64,000 nucleotides of DNA from Parasponia andersonii (GCA_002914805.1 JXTB01000150.1:172505-236504); one strand, 5' to 3'. Shown: positions 49,611-61,047, counted from the first letter of the stretch. Notes: generated by a model from the letters alone, not told the origin. Made by a program: numbers and translations.

Positions 49611-50164
49611 CTAATATGCACTTTTTTCGTGATTCTGCATAACCACGATGTCTGGCATCTCTATAAACTTGTAATTTTTATATAAGTTCAGTTATGCCAC
49701 AAATAGTAGATAATAATATTAAATACTTGCATCTGTATGTTTTGATTAATTTAAATGAAGAGAAAATAATCAAACGAACAAGTATATGGTCCATTACAAT
49801 ATTACAGCATAGATTTACTAATTAAGCTGAACCGTTATAATGATGATACCAAGAATGATCATAAACTTGTTAAAAACGTAAAGATTTAAAAACAAAATTG
49901 AAAATGATGTGGATGTAAATATGATTAAGTTGCAAATAGATCCTTGAAAAAAAATAAAAGCTTACATGCACAAATTATTAATATGTGTATAATTATGTAT
50001 ATTTCTATAAATAGAATATAATGGTTTAAACACATGCAAAAACAAAATTAAAAAAAAAAAAAAAGACAGAAAAAGAAAAACTGATCACCTGGTTGTTGAA
50101 AAAAAATTAAGAAAAACAAATTGAAAACCAACAAATAATGAAAATATTTATGAGTTATTTCCAT
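49611..50164 (-). CDS. Candidate small secreted-peptide gene B (two exons, speculative)
   Basis: Seen: an ATG at 50164 opens 25 codons (MEITHKYFHYLLVF and further hydrophobic residues to QQP), then a GT donor at 50088. Exon 1 aligns codon by codon with 14298-14370, and about 15 bp of leader before the ATG and the intron start also align. Inferred: a second exon from 49660 (after TTATAG) in matching phase to a TAG at 49611, giving about 41 residues and a short SAY C-terminus. The alternative is that only the first exon is genuine or that the whole is a repeat. No family is recognised. Unlike copy A, its upstream DNA is not interrupted by an LTR. Confidence 0.35.
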
Positions 50165-50768
50165 TACTAAGTTATAAAAGTTAGAATTAGAAATACTACA
50201 TGATTCTTTGGTTACTCCCTTTTATACTTTTCCTTTCCTTTTTTTTTTTTCCAAAGCTTGAAGTAATGATTACTATCTTCTCAAAAAGTACCAATAAAAC
50301 TATTTTTTTCCCTAACTTGCTTGCGTATATGAGCAATAATACCTATTCTGGTATAAGTAAACTTTGTTTGTTTATATTAACGAAAACTAATAATAATAAT
50401 TTAAAATTAGAACAAATAGAATTTGGATGTCTCTTCAAGAAATAAAAACAAATTAGATGCAAATATCGATTTTTTTTCTCGCCAATTCCTCTTAATATAT
50501 CTACCGAGCAAGGAATTATGTGTAGAAATATCTCCAATATTAAAGATATGGAGAAAGTTTTTATTCTTTTCACAACAGTTTCTGCATAAAACTAATAAAA
50601 TATCCAAAGACGTTTTCGATATCTCTAAAAACACATGGTTTTACTTTAAAAAGTATAAAAATACAAGAATTTCAATAATAATTTCTGTGCTTCAATAAAG
50701 CCAATGTAATTTAACTTTATCCATATAACACTGCCCCGAGTGCCAACAACTTCAACCTACGAACCTGA

Positions 50769-50843
50769 CCAAAGTACATAGTTTTTAATTTGTTTACCTT
50801 AAGCCTGGACCAAAGTTCATAGTTTTAATTTGTTTAACTTAAA
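50769..50843. repeat. Short tandem duplication, about 41-bp period
   Basis: Two copies of ACCAAAGT(A/T)CATAGTTT followed by TAATTTGTTTA lie side by side, differing at a few positions. Confidence 0.85.
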
Positions 50844-51389
50844 ATATGTGCCGAAAACCATTGTAATATTTTTTATACATAACCTTCTCATAATAAAAGA
50901 AATTCTTGAAACACTTCATAAATTCTGTTTTCAAAATAGGAAAATTATCATTAAAATATCCTTTTTTTTTTAAATGTGAAAAAAAATTTGAGTTTTCTGA
51001 AATTCAAAATAAGTATTTTTTATAGAAAAAGTATCACTAAAATACCACATGTCATAAAAAAAAAAAAAAGGTGTGAAAAAACCCTCATATATTATTAAAA
51101 AATTACAAAAAATATATTCTATTTGAATTATCATATCATTTACTACCTTTGACCATTCAAAACAATTAGTAGAATTAATATTTTACTTATTATTATATTA
51201 TTTTAAGGCACATACTATATTTGAAAATGAAGAAAGAGAGAATACATATGGTCTAAATCCTCTTTAAAAAAAATAAAAAATAAAAAACTCTTCCCTCCAT
51301 AGTTGTAGAACAAAATTTAGAAAAAAAAAAAAAGAAATATGTTCAGGATCAATCACAGGGTGTATACAAAAATGACCATCACAATACGT

Positions 51390-51790
51390 GTCACGTGTCA
51401 AAGTTCCAATAGGTGATCGAGATAAGAAACGGCACTTCTCATTGCGTCCTTGCCACATTAATGATTGTAAAAATGAATCTTTTAGTGCACACAAATGTAA
51501 GAGTTATCGTAATACTATCTATATGTCGAAGTCTTGATGGGTGATCGATATAGAAAACGACACTTCCTATAACATTCTTTTCACATTAGTTGTTGTAAGG
51601 ATAATGCACTTACAACATAATAATAATAATAATGAGATAATAATAATAATAATGACTTAATAATAATAATAATAAAGACGTAAATGTTATCCTAACACTA
51701 TCACTACATATCGATGTCCCGATAGGGGGTTGTAATAAGCAATAACACTTTTCATGGCGTCTTTGTACGTAAGTGATTGCTAGGATAATA
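51390..51790. repeat. Three diverged tandem units, about 130-180 bp apart
   Basis: Units begin near 51394, 51525 and 51708. Each has, in order, a TGTC-AAGT-like start, a GGTGATCGA-like word (degraded in the third), a GGCACTT-like word, and a CACATTA-TGATTGTAA-like end. AAT-type microsatellites separate units 2 and 3. Confidence 0.65.
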
Positions 51791-52355
51791 GACTAACGGG
51801 ATAATTACAATATAATAATATAATAATAATGAAAGAGTCTAGTTGACAGAGATGAATAAACCGACCATAATGTGAACTAAAAGTCAAATACATAAAATAA
51901 GAGGTTAGAAATAATAAAGATAGAAAGAATAATAACAGAAATAATATGTGAGAAATAGTGAGAGAACATGAAATTCCAAACATGTACCACATGTTAAGCC
52001 ATAACTTTTAGTAATTGTGAGTGTAAATAAAGATGAATAAAGAAATTTGTAAAATTCAGAGAAAACCAAGTATTTAGATTTTACATTCTAGTCCTCAAAT
52101 CATTAAAAATCCTATATTAAAAGGAGTCTCTCTTTAGTTTAGTTTTGTCAAGGAAAATCATCGTTTCTACCACTAAGCTCAAATGTTAATTTTGTTAATA
52201 AATAGGAGAAGTAAAATTTTTACAGATTATACGGAGTGGGTGCTCGTTCAAAATCAAAACTTAATTAAAATCAAATTAGCTCTTAACTTCTTCCAAAATT
52301 AAAACTACATCCTTGATTAATTCTAGAAAATCTGAGACCTTCACAATCATGTAGG

Positions 52356-53539
52356 CAGGCACGAAGCCAAGTTGGGGCTGAAGCCCCCACTGAAAGTTAG
52401 AGAAAAAATTATATACAACCAAAAAAAAAAAAAACGTGTGTACAAATAATAAGCTCCCACTAAAGGATTTGTTATCACCTCAAATACTTGTTGTCGAATA
52501 TAAAGTCCAATAAGTCTGACGGGCCAAGAAATGATATCAAATACTTATTGCTAAATTTAAAATTCTAAGAGGTTTGATGGACTTAGACATAATGCCAAAG
52601 TGTGATGGCCAAAGTGCTATCTTATTTTTGTTAATTATTATTATGCTGATAATTAAAATTTAAAAGAAAGGAGAATGACTTACACAACTCAAGTTCAACT
52701 CTAAACTAATAAAAGCCTGAATTGGATTTTTTTTTCTTTTTGAAAAAAAAAATCTTATAATTATTATCTTCTCTAATAAAAGTGGAACTCTTTAACTTCT
52801 TTTTCTTCCTTCTTCTCCACTAAGTACCTTCAACAATCAAATTTTGACTCTTCTTCTTCTCCACTAAACACCTTCAAGTCTCAACCCTTCATCTCTATTG
52901 CTTTTTTTCCCCCTAAATTGTTCAAAGGTTTCAATATCTAAGGCAAGAAAAATTTCCAAATAAATTTATCTTTTTTTTTTTATGATTTAAACTAGCATGA
53001 TAGTTAGAGAAAAAGACCAAATACATAATGATTTGTCCTTATAATATTTCTTGTTTTTAATTTCTACTATTCTATTTCTAAATGTTAGTTGTTGTTCCGT
53101 GGATTTTTGGTTTTAGAATTTGTGATATTAGGTGAATATTAATATATTATAACTATTTAAATGAAATTATTTTACAACTTTTTCAAGGCATGAAAATCCG
53201 TTGGGGATAATAATAAATTTAATAGCTTTTATTATATATATATATATGGTTGATATTTTTTTTATCAATGTGTAAATATTTTTTTTAGCCGTTAGATCAT
53301 TATTATCTAACGATAATCTAAGAGTTATAATGAAGTGCATAAAAAAACGTATATTATTAATATTATTTTAATAATCTAAGAGTTATAATAAAGTGCATAA
53401 AAAAATATATATTATTAATATTATTTCTCCCTCGTAAAAAAATATGCATAAGAAACTTTTATTAGCTAAAATGATACTACATATACATAATAAAGTTTTA
53501 TTGACTCCACTGACCAAAAATCATGGCTTCGTCCAGATG
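52356..53539. mobile_element. Possible hAT-like non-autonomous DNA transposon
   Basis: Flanks CATGTAGG (52348-52355) and CATGTAAG (53540-53547) form an 8-bp direct repeat with one mismatch, the length made by hAT transposases. The inside ends carry imperfect inverted words (ACGAAGCC at the left, GGCTTCGT at the right). No transposase is encoded in the 1184 bp. Family assignment is inferred from the 8-bp duplication and end sequence only. Confidence 0.4.
53315..53430. repeat. 58-bp tandem duplication
   Basis: Copies start at 53315 and 53373 with the phrase AATCTAAGAGTTATAAT and run through ATATTATTAATATTATTT. They differ at only a few positions. They lie inside the possible hAT-like element. 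Confidence 0.9.
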
Positions 53540-53547
53540 CATGTAAG

Positions 53548-54323
53548 TATTCCAAATTTGAATTGATTATTTAATTTAATTATTCATAGCCTTTATCTTT
53601 TTCAGGAGACCGTAAATTTTCTCTCTGGCTTATAACAACATACATGTCAGATATCATTGACTCGAATACAATTTTTTGAATGAGCGTAGAGTCTCTTTTG
53701 CAGGCAAATGTCAACCTAGCAAGTTTCGACAATTCATAGGTGACTGTAGAGCTCGTGGTAATTATTGGGTTTAGATGAATTAATCATAGAAATTTCGCTT
53801 TACACGTAGGGCTAGCTGCATGTCAATGACATGATGATCATGGATGAAAAATTTGAAGGTTTACATTTGCAGAGAATGATAAATGGATTACTATTTAATA
53901 CAGATAGAACTCTCGTTTCCCATTCAACTTTTATTGTATCCAATATCATTACTAGTGGTTTTCCATAATGAAAATTAAACAAAAATCTAAGAATTACTAA
54001 ATAATTAATAACAACGAAAAGATCAACTCAGATTTTAGATTTCCAAACCTAGAGTACACAGAATGTTTATTTTGGAATCTTTGGTTTGACTTTGGTCAAA
54101 ATTTAATTCGGACTAGTCAATTCCAATTTCGTTACAGAGACAGGGTGTATGCATTGAAAATAAAAACTTAAATATTATTGACCAATTATAAACTAAGAAA
54201 TCAAAAAGACTAATTAAGTACATCAGTATTTCGTAGCTAAAATTTGATAAACAAAATAGTACTTAATATTATTCGACGGAATAGACCGTTAAACTTGGTC
54301 AGTCTTTCGACACTATAATGTTC
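53548..54323. other. Intergenic DNA downstream of the RNase gene
   Basis: No reading frame or RNA gene is supported. It should contain the 3' UTR and polyadenylation site of the RNase gene (an AATAAT-type word lies near 54266-54272 on the minus strand), but the site cannot be fixed. Confidence 0.4.
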
Positions 54324-56263
54324 TTAAAAGGTGGGGAACTCAATATGAGAACCGCATTTTCCATTGGGGAAGACTGGACATTCAATGAGGTTTGAACCGG
54401 AGGTGTCCACACACAAGTAAACCTGGTAAAGCTGGCTGTTTCCCGATGTATCCACATTGCACTCTATCCATGGACTATATCCAACCCCATTCTGTATAGC
54501 TTCTCTTATATTGGCTAGGCTGTAAAATTCTCCATTTGGTTGTATTCCTACATTTACATATATGTTTATAATCTTCATTAATAATCCAATTATGGCTCAT
54601 ATTCTGAGTAGCAATCAGAATGAGTTTATTGAGGTAACGATTCCATTTGATCAGGTGTATATTTTCAATCCAAAAAGAAAAAGTTCATGAGCACCTCTTG
54701 TATTTGTAAGAGATTTGTGTAAACAAAGGGAAACCTTTTTCAATGATTTTGAAGAGATAATTTTGCCCCCAAAATCAAATGTCTTTATTATATGTTAGTA
54801 ATTTCAAAAGGGCGATTTTCTTGTTATGTGTACACATGCCTATATAAAGGAAATTAAGTGACTTTAGGACATATTGTGGCTGAAAAAATACATATGAAGT
54901 CTCTAATTCATGGTTTAGGACATTCAGGTAATAAGATCAATGTAATACTTATTGATTCTAATTTAGTAAACAACTCATTTAAAGAAAGAATAATTAGCAT
55001 TATCTATATAGAATATTATAAGTATACAAGGCACCTAAATATATCCGGGAATTTTTATTACTTAAAAAGAATATGATATTGATGTTTTATCATAAAAGTA
55101 TATTTAATACATACACACACACAAACACAAAAAAAGAATCTTATTGATGATGAGATAGAGATTGATACCTGCACTTTTAAGAACCTGGAGAACATTTACT
55201 TTCCTTTTAAGGTTAAGAGTAGTTTGAAAATAGGCATGTTGGTCAAGCACAGATTCAGAGCAAGTCCCATGTTTTTCCCACTCATGTTCCCAAAATTTTA
55301 GGCCACTGCCACTTGGGCATGCTAGTGTTGGCCAGTTCTTTTGCATACTGCTGGTCAGGTCCGATATCTGTGTGCCATTACAAAATAAGAGACATATTCA
55401 ATATTACAATTAATTTCATTCAAGATGATAATCTTTAATTTACTATTGACATTTCAGAGCAGTTTTTTTCTTTTCTAATTTCTTCCGGGCTTTGTCTTTT
55501 TCTGGTATCATTATTCTGTGATACATAGCGTTACTTTGAAAGAACATAAAGAAGTATTTTTTAAACTTATCGGAGCAGAAAAGGCAAAAATACATGAACG
55601 TGTATGAAAACAGGGCATGCAGGGGCATGTGACCATAGCCCAAAAAGGCTCAACAGGGCTTGATTTAGTTAAAGTGCATACAAAGCTGAAGCCGTTAAGC
55701 AAGTTGGAGATTTTGTTAATTTTTGCTTGCGCTATACTATGCTGACAATATTCATTTCCTAAAATCTATCAATGTATTTCACTACCAGCCCTTTTTTTCT
55801 TTTTTGGTTGCCTCTAGTACTTAACTAAAGAAATACACACTGACTTTGGTGTTAAAGAATAATACTATTCCTTCGTAAAAATTTATGAGGCAAAGATGAA
55901 GGCGGCAAAGGAGTACCTCGGATTGATCAAAGGGATTGTTGGGATCACAGTTAGAGGGGTACGACCCATCTTTGTAGTTAGGCCAAAGCCCATGAATGCC
56001 AAAATCGGCTGCAGGCTTCCCTGTCGTTGGATAACAACAGCTTTGTTTTGAGTCACAATATGAACCTGGCCACTGTGATTTTTACCAACAATATTATGAT
56101 TTGTACAACAAATGTATAACAAAACAACATGAAACGAATCAAACAAAAGAGAAGCCCTGACCTGTTGGACAAAGTAGAAGAAATCGAAATCTTGCGAAAC
56201 GCAAAGAACCGAGAGATTTGCTAGTACTATAAGACTGATCAAAGTGAAAGAGTCGAACTTCAT
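54324..56263 (-). CDS. Secreted class I S-like ribonuclease (RNase T2 family), four exons
   Basis: Exons (minus): 56263-56162, 56072-55917, 55367-55169 and 54547-54324. All introns are GT-AG (89, 549 and 621 bp), and the spliced frame is 226 codons plus TAA. A signal peptide (residues 1-23, ending LCVS) leads to a mature start QDFDFFYFVQQ. Active-site segment I is FGIHGLWPNY (58-67, His61) and segment II is FWEHEWEKHGTC (111-122, Glu115 and His119), so all three catalytic residues of the family are present. Ten cysteines in the mature part fit five disulphides. Known: such enzymes cleave single-stranded RNA outside the cell or in vacuoles and are often induced by phosphate starvation, wounding or senescence. 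The three-intron layout and sequence favour an RNS1/RNase LE-type S-like enzyme over a self-incompatibility S-RNase. Confidence 0.93.
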
Positions 56264-56308
56264 GTTTCTCTATCTCTAATAACTCCACAATATTTTGATT
56301 TTTTTTTT

Positions 56309-56322
56309 GGGGGGGGGGGGGG
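56309..56322. repeat. T10-G14 homopolymer junction in the RNase leader
   Basis: Ten T (56299-56308) are followed by fourteen G. On the gene strand this reads C14-A10 about 45 bp before the ATG, within the predicted 5' UTR. Such a long C/G run is rare in this AT-rich DNA and is prone to length change and sequencing error. Confidence 0.95.
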
Positions 56323-56377
56323 TTTTATATGAGTGATTTTGAAATATGGTACAATGAATTGGAGATTAGTGCATAGA

Positions 56378-56389
56378 TTTATTTATAGG
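56378..56389 (-). promoter_or_regulatory. Candidate TATA box of the RNase gene
   Basis: CCTATAAATAAA on the minus strand lies about 115-125 bp upstream of the ATG at 56263, giving a plausible start of transcription near 56350 and a leader of about 90 bases. Confidence 0.6.
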
Positions 56390-56773
56390 CCATAGAAGGG
56401 AAGTTTGCCGGACAGGGTATCTTAGATAGATGACAGCATATTCTAAATGTGGGTTCATAACTTCATATTATCGTTTACGTGTGAAACGGTCGCATTCGTG
56501 ATTGGTATGTCGGTCACTTTGTCAATTCATTACTTCTATTTTGTCCGTTAAGCTTATTTTCCTTTTATCTTTAAGCTCCAAAATAAGCTAATAATGGTCC
56601 ACTTCCTTAATATTAAAAGGACCCTTTTCTTTAAAAAAAAAAATTGCTTTGCCCTGTTTTTTCCTTCATCTTAATGATAATTGATTAATTTATAAACTTT
56701 CGATGAGCCAAGCTTTTTATGAATATGGGACCAATGAGAGTAGTGGTAGAGCGTGGAAGTCAAACCGTTTATG

Positions 56774-56782
56774 ACACGTGGC
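56774..56782. promoter_or_regulatory. G-box/ABRE-like ACACGTGGC upstream of the RNase gene
   Basis: An ACACGTGGC word with a CACGTG core lies about 510 bp upstream of the RNase ATG. Known: bZIP factors of abscisic acid and stress signalling bind this core. Single occurrences can be chance. Confidence 0.35.
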
Positions 56783-57778
56783 AGGAGAAGGACTCGTCTC
56801 CCAATATTTCAGTTTAACGGGTTGATGTACCTATCACTATCAGCAGTTAGACTTGTCTGGCTGATGAGTTGTTGTGTGTTAGGTTCTACAGTCAATTATT
56901 TTGTTCTTAGCGTTGCATAACACGATTGCCTTTCACACTGCGGAACTTATGACCAAGAGAGTCATTTGTGCTCACTATGGAGTTGTTCTTGGATAGTTAT
57001 TTTTGAACAGGTTTTGTTTTGTTATTAAAAAAAAAATGTGTCCTATCTATCCTAAAATATATGATGAGAGTAGGATCCAAATTCACATATGAATGATTTT
57101 ATTGTTCTGTAGTAGGTTGTGTGGCACTAGAGTCTCAGATTTAGACGCAATTGAAAAATTATATTCATCGTTTTGATCGTGCAAGCCACTTAGAAATTTA
57201 ACTACAAAAAGAAATCCTCGCCAAAAAAAAAAAAAAAAAAGCAGGGCTCAACGCTAGAGTCAGCGTTTACATTAGGCTAGGAAACTCAAATGCACAACGG
57301 CTCAAGGAGATTCAAGTGATAAAAGCCAAAATCATCCCTTGTGAACTCAAGAGTACCATTGTCAACTCTTATCTATGAAAGGTTCAGAAGCAGGAAAATT
57401 TAATGGAGCTTCAAATTGTTAAATTGCATAGCGTCTGTCAAATATTTATATGCATCTATGATTCATTTACATTCTTTTTTTTCGCTGAATAAAAGTCAAA
57501 TACATATAATGATACATTTATGATGAATAGAAATTATCTCAACCGTGCAATTCTGTGATTCATATCCACTCAGTCACTACAACAATTCACATAAGTTGTT
57601 CACTTAGGCCGAGTGATAAAGTCAAGGGAAACCGACCTCCTTTCTCGTTTGCCTACTACTCAATTAGACAGTTCACTCATTTTACTTGAGAATCTTCTTA
57701 TACGGGGGAAATGGCCTATAGATACTACCGTGTTGTTGTAGTAAAAAATGACACCTTTTGCGGTTCTACAAATTTTTA
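56783..57778. other. Intergenic DNA between the PPR and RNase genes
   Basis: No reading frame or RNA gene is supported. It holds the distal RNase promoter and the 3' flank of the PPR gene. A poly-A run lies near 57220-57240. Confidence 0.5.
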
Positions 57779-59560
57779 TTACCAATAATCCCCACAAGAG
57801 CATTTTCCCTCTTTAAAGTGATGAAATCTCTGAACGTCTCTGAGAATTATTCGTCTCTGAGAAACCAATGATATATACTTAGCAGCCGAATGACAATCTC
57901 CACAGACTCTTAGATTCTTCACCACTCGTATTGTTGTCCCAGCTGGAGTGTTGAGAAGTCCATAAGCAATGGCCAGTTTCTCACTATGATACCTCAGAAT
58001 AATCTCTTTGTCATGGTCTTCCATGTCATGGGAAACTAGGGAAATATCTGGTACATAACCGGCAAGCTTCAATTCTTCAACTAACTCATCAAGTGTTCGG
58101 TGCAATTCAGTCGAAACAAAACGTTCCCCATCCCCAGAAAAGAATTCATGGACTACATTTTTCACTTCTATTGAGCTACATCCTGGAATCTTTACCACTC
58201 CTTTATCTTTCATCATTTTCCTCAAGAAATCCACGTCTTCCCATCTCCCTGCTGTCGCACACAAATTTGACAAGATTACATAGTCCCCACCATGAGAGTC
58301 ATCTAGTTCGAAAACTCGCTTTATCACCGCCTTCCCAAGTTCCACATTTCCATGACTACTGCAAGCAGACAACAAGGTTCGCCAGAGTACAGGTGTCGGC
58401 CTGATTGGCAATTTATCAATGAACTTAAAAGCCTCTTCTAACCGTCCAGATCGACTTAGCAAGTCCACCATACACCCATAATGCTTGATAGAAGGAATAA
58501 TACCGTACTTATCACTCATACTATAAAAATATTTACAACCTTCTTCCACTAATCCAGTGTGACTGCAAGCATATAACAGGCCCAGAAATGTTATCTCATC
58601 CGGTTTAACTCGTTCCCTCTTCATTCTTTCAAACATTGATATGGCCTTGGAACTCTGTCCGTGAATTGCATATGCCACTATCATTGCGGACCAAGCCTGC
58701 GTATCTTTAAGTGACATGTTCTCAAAGACAGACTCTGAATCTTCTAAGCTTCCACACTTCGCATACATATCAATAAGTGCAGTGTTCACCTTCACATAGT
58801 TATCAAAGCCGTTCTTCTTAACATACTCGTGTACCCATCTCCCCAAATCCAACGCTCCTAACAGAGCACAAGAAGAAAGCACACTCAGCATAGTAACATC
58901 CGTTGGCTTAACATTGCTCGCTTGCAGCCCGCGAAACGATGCCAACGCCTCATTCGGAAGACTATTGCGAGCATAACCCGTGATAATCGCATTATACATG
59001 ACGATACAAGGTTCCTTTATCTTGTCAAAGACTCGACGCGCCGCATGGACATCATTGCAGGCAGTATACATGTTTATGAGCGTAGGACACACGTAAATAT
59101 TAAGGTTAAGCCCATGCTTGATAGCAAGACAGTGTAGCTGCTTACCTTCTTCCAAGGCTTTCGAGCTGGCGCACACCTTGAGGAGGGCTGGGAAGGTGTA
59201 CTCGTCGGGGACAATATCTGCAGAAAAAATATGAGCAAAGAGCGGAATAGCACCAAGTGGGGTCTCAGAGCGTGCATAGCCGCGGGCCAGCATGTTAAAG
59301 ACAACAATATCTGGTTGAGGAATTTGGTCGAACAGGTGGTGGGCATGGTCCATGGATGCCGGCGTAGGGTCAATGGTGCAGAAGTTAATGAGCCTTATGA
59401 GGACAGAAATGTCATATTGGAGATGGGTTTTAATGGAAAAGGCATGAATTTGCTTGAGCTGTCTTAGAGAGTTGCACTTGGGTATGAGCGAGAGAGTAGT
59501 GACTTGGGTTTTGGTTTTGGAGTGTGAGAAAGGACTTATTTGTACAACTGAGGCTGCCAT
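57779..59560 (-). CDS. OTP85: PPR-DYW chloroplast RNA-editing factor, OTP85-like
   Basis: The gene is intronless with 593 codons, ending TAT TGG TAA (…GDYW). The N-terminus (about 1-40, Ser/Thr-rich, few acidic residues) suits an organelle transit peptide. PLS-type pentatricopeptide repeats fill residues about 60-395 (VFNMLARGYAR, CPTLINMYTACND, NTALIDMYAKCGSLED, AWSAMIVAYAIHG). E/E+ motifs follow to about 460, and the DYW deaminase region spans about 460-593. The zinc and catalytic residues are present: HSE (His525, Glu527), CGDC (Cys553, Cys556), and CSC (587-589). The overall sequence corresponds closely to Arabidopsis OTP85 (At2g02980, 603 residues), known for editing a site in chloroplast ndhD. 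The orthology call is from remembered sequence likeness, not a search. No lesion is seen and it lies 1.5 kb upstream of the RNase gene on the same strand. Confidence 0.9.
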   Translation of the reverse strand: MAASVVQISPFSHSKTKTQVTTLSLIPKCNSLRQLKQIHAFSIKTHLQYDISVLIRLINFCTIDPTPASMDHAHHLFDQIPQPDIVVFNMLARGYARSETPLGAIPLFAHIFSADIVPDEYTFPALLKVCASSKALEEGKQLHCLAIKHGLNLNIYVCPTLINMYTACNDVHAARRVFDKIKEPCIVMYNAIITGYARNSLPNEALASFRGLQASNVKPTDVTMLSVLSSCALLGALDLGRWVHEYVKKNGFDNYVKVNTALIDMYAKCGSLEDSESVFENMSLKDTQAWSAMIVAYAIHGQSSKAISMFERMKRERVKPDEITFLGLLYACSHTGLVEEGCKYFYSMSDKYGIIPSIKHYGCMVDLLSRSGRLEEAFKFIDKLPIRPTPVLWRTLLSACSSHGNVELGKAVIKRVFELDDSHGGDYVILSNLCATAGRWEDVDFLRKMMKDKGVVKIPGCSSIEVKNVVHEFFSGDGERFVSTELHRTLDELVEELKLAGYVPDISLVSHDMEDHDKEIILRYHSEKLAIAYGLLNTPAGTTIRVVKNLRVCGDCHSAAKYISLVSQRRIILRDVQRFHHFKEGKCSCGDYW

Positions 59561-60521
59561 TACATCTACTCACTTTGATCCTCCACTTGAGTCCTTTTCT
59601 TTTCTTTCTTCGTCCAACTAATTTATCACAAGTGAAAAACACACCGATAGGAGCTTGTACCGAATCCAAACTTTATAAAGTTTGAGACTTTAAGAAGATT
59701 ATGCATGAACAATAACAATGGAAAAAGTTAACTAGGACTTGGAACTTGGAAGCCCCTTCCTATTTTTTTCTATTAATATAAAGTTATCTTATTCTGGGCT
59801 TTGGCTTGTATGGTTGACTCTTGGATTGGCATAAACATAATGAAGTCACGGGGATCCTTCTGTTTTTCTCTCTCTCTTTTTTTCTCGATATTTTATGCGT
59901 ATTTAAGAGGAAAAAAAAAAAGGTACTTTTACGAGCCTCACCCAAAATTAGAAAATCAAAAGTACACACCAATAAACAGGGCAGAGTTGGACATTTTCGT
60001 TAGGGAGGACAAAAAGAAAAAATTTACAGCACCACAGAAAGTATAAGCAAAATTATATTAGCAAATTGTCATGTCTTCATATAGTGAATATACACTCTGA
60101 ACTAGATACGCACATTTAATTGTAATTCTATCCGCCCAAAAGCAATAGCAATAAAGAAATTTTCAATGGAAATAAAAGATAATAGAAATTAGCAAATATT
60201 TAATTAAAAAGTATATGATTGAAATTTGGAAACTTTCATATATCTATTGAAAATCAAAAATCAAGTTAAAGAGAATAATATAACGGAATTATATTTGGAA
60301 GTTAGAAACTTAAAAAAAATCCAAATGATAAAAAAAAAACTCTACAAAATGTCGGGAAAGGAAAAATTAAAAAAATCTAAATGATCAAAAACCATGCAAA
60401 ATCCTGGGAAATGAAAATTTGCTGAAGTGAGAGTACGAGATTCCTATGAAAAATAATGACATTTCCAGGGAAAAAAAAAAAGGAAAACAATGACATTTGA
60501 CTTGGAATATGAGAGGGGGAA
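59561..60521. other. Intergenic DNA upstream of the PPR gene
   Basis: Contains the presumptive PPR promoter and leader. No TATA box is convincing and no other gene is seen. Base composition changes sharply at the start of the LTR at 60522. Confidence 0.5.
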
Positions 60522-61005
60522 TGTAGGACCATTCCCAAATCATACACCAGGTGGACGATTAAGTGGCAGAACAGGTCACGAGTAGGGCCCACTGTCCGAC
60601 ATGTGTCAAGAGCGACTAGCTAAAGGCCACGCGAGTCGCACATGATACCACATCGGCCATGGGGCTGCCCGATGTTAGGTCCGAGCCCATCCCAGACCCT
60701 GGATAGACTCGGCCTAATCCGATTCTTACCTCGACAGCTGGGGGGTCGGAAGCCCCAGGGGTCTTTCACCAGAATACAAGGGAAAGCAACTCACAGCTCC
60801 AGACCCAGACAGAGCATTTAATATGATCCTGCGTAGGTTTGCGTAGGGGACAAGCCGTCCTGACAGAGCGGCGATTTGTCCAAATCTCGCCCCTGACAGA
60901 GTCGAGCCGTAGGAGACGGCGGAAACCAGGCTACAGCGGTACAGGGAAGATCACGGTAATCTCGGCCCGTGACCTCTGGAAAAAGTCTGGAGGAAAAAGG
61001 TACTC

Positions 61006-61047
61006 AGTCCTGAGATTGTAAACCGGGTGGTCCACAATCTCAGGACT
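61006..61047. promoter_or_regulatory. Perfect 14-bp inverted repeat upstream of the LTR TATA box
   Basis: The arms AGTCCTGAGATTGT and ACAATCTCAGGACT are fully complementary with a 14-nt spacer. The repeat lies in U3, so it would act as a DNA protein site or cruciform in the promoter; it would also be transcribed in the 3' LTR copy. Confidence 0.9.

Larger units (their letters stand above)
50165..52355. other. AT-rich intergenic DNA with simple and diverged repeats
   Basis: The first about 180 bp are conserved with the leader and upstream part of candidate gene A. After that no gene is seen. It contains a small duplication (50769-50843), (TAA)n/(AAT)n microsatellites near 51620-51680 and three diverged copies of a longer unit (51390-51790). 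Confidence 0.5.

Noticed and set aside
50200..50698. Overlapping 75-91-codon frames on both strands
   Set aside because: AT-rich, low-complexity Phe/Leu/Lys-rich peptides; no conservation beyond the exon-1 paralogy at 50089-50164.
54324..56263. Self-incompatibility S-RNase
   Set aside because: The three-intron layout, the conserved class I S-like sequence and the absence of any F-box gene in the window favour an S-like RNase. Phylogeny would be needed to exclude it fully.
58093..59467. Open frames on the plus strand and in other frames across the PPR gene
   Set aside because: Shadows of the 593-codon PPR gene on the minus strand, with no independent features.
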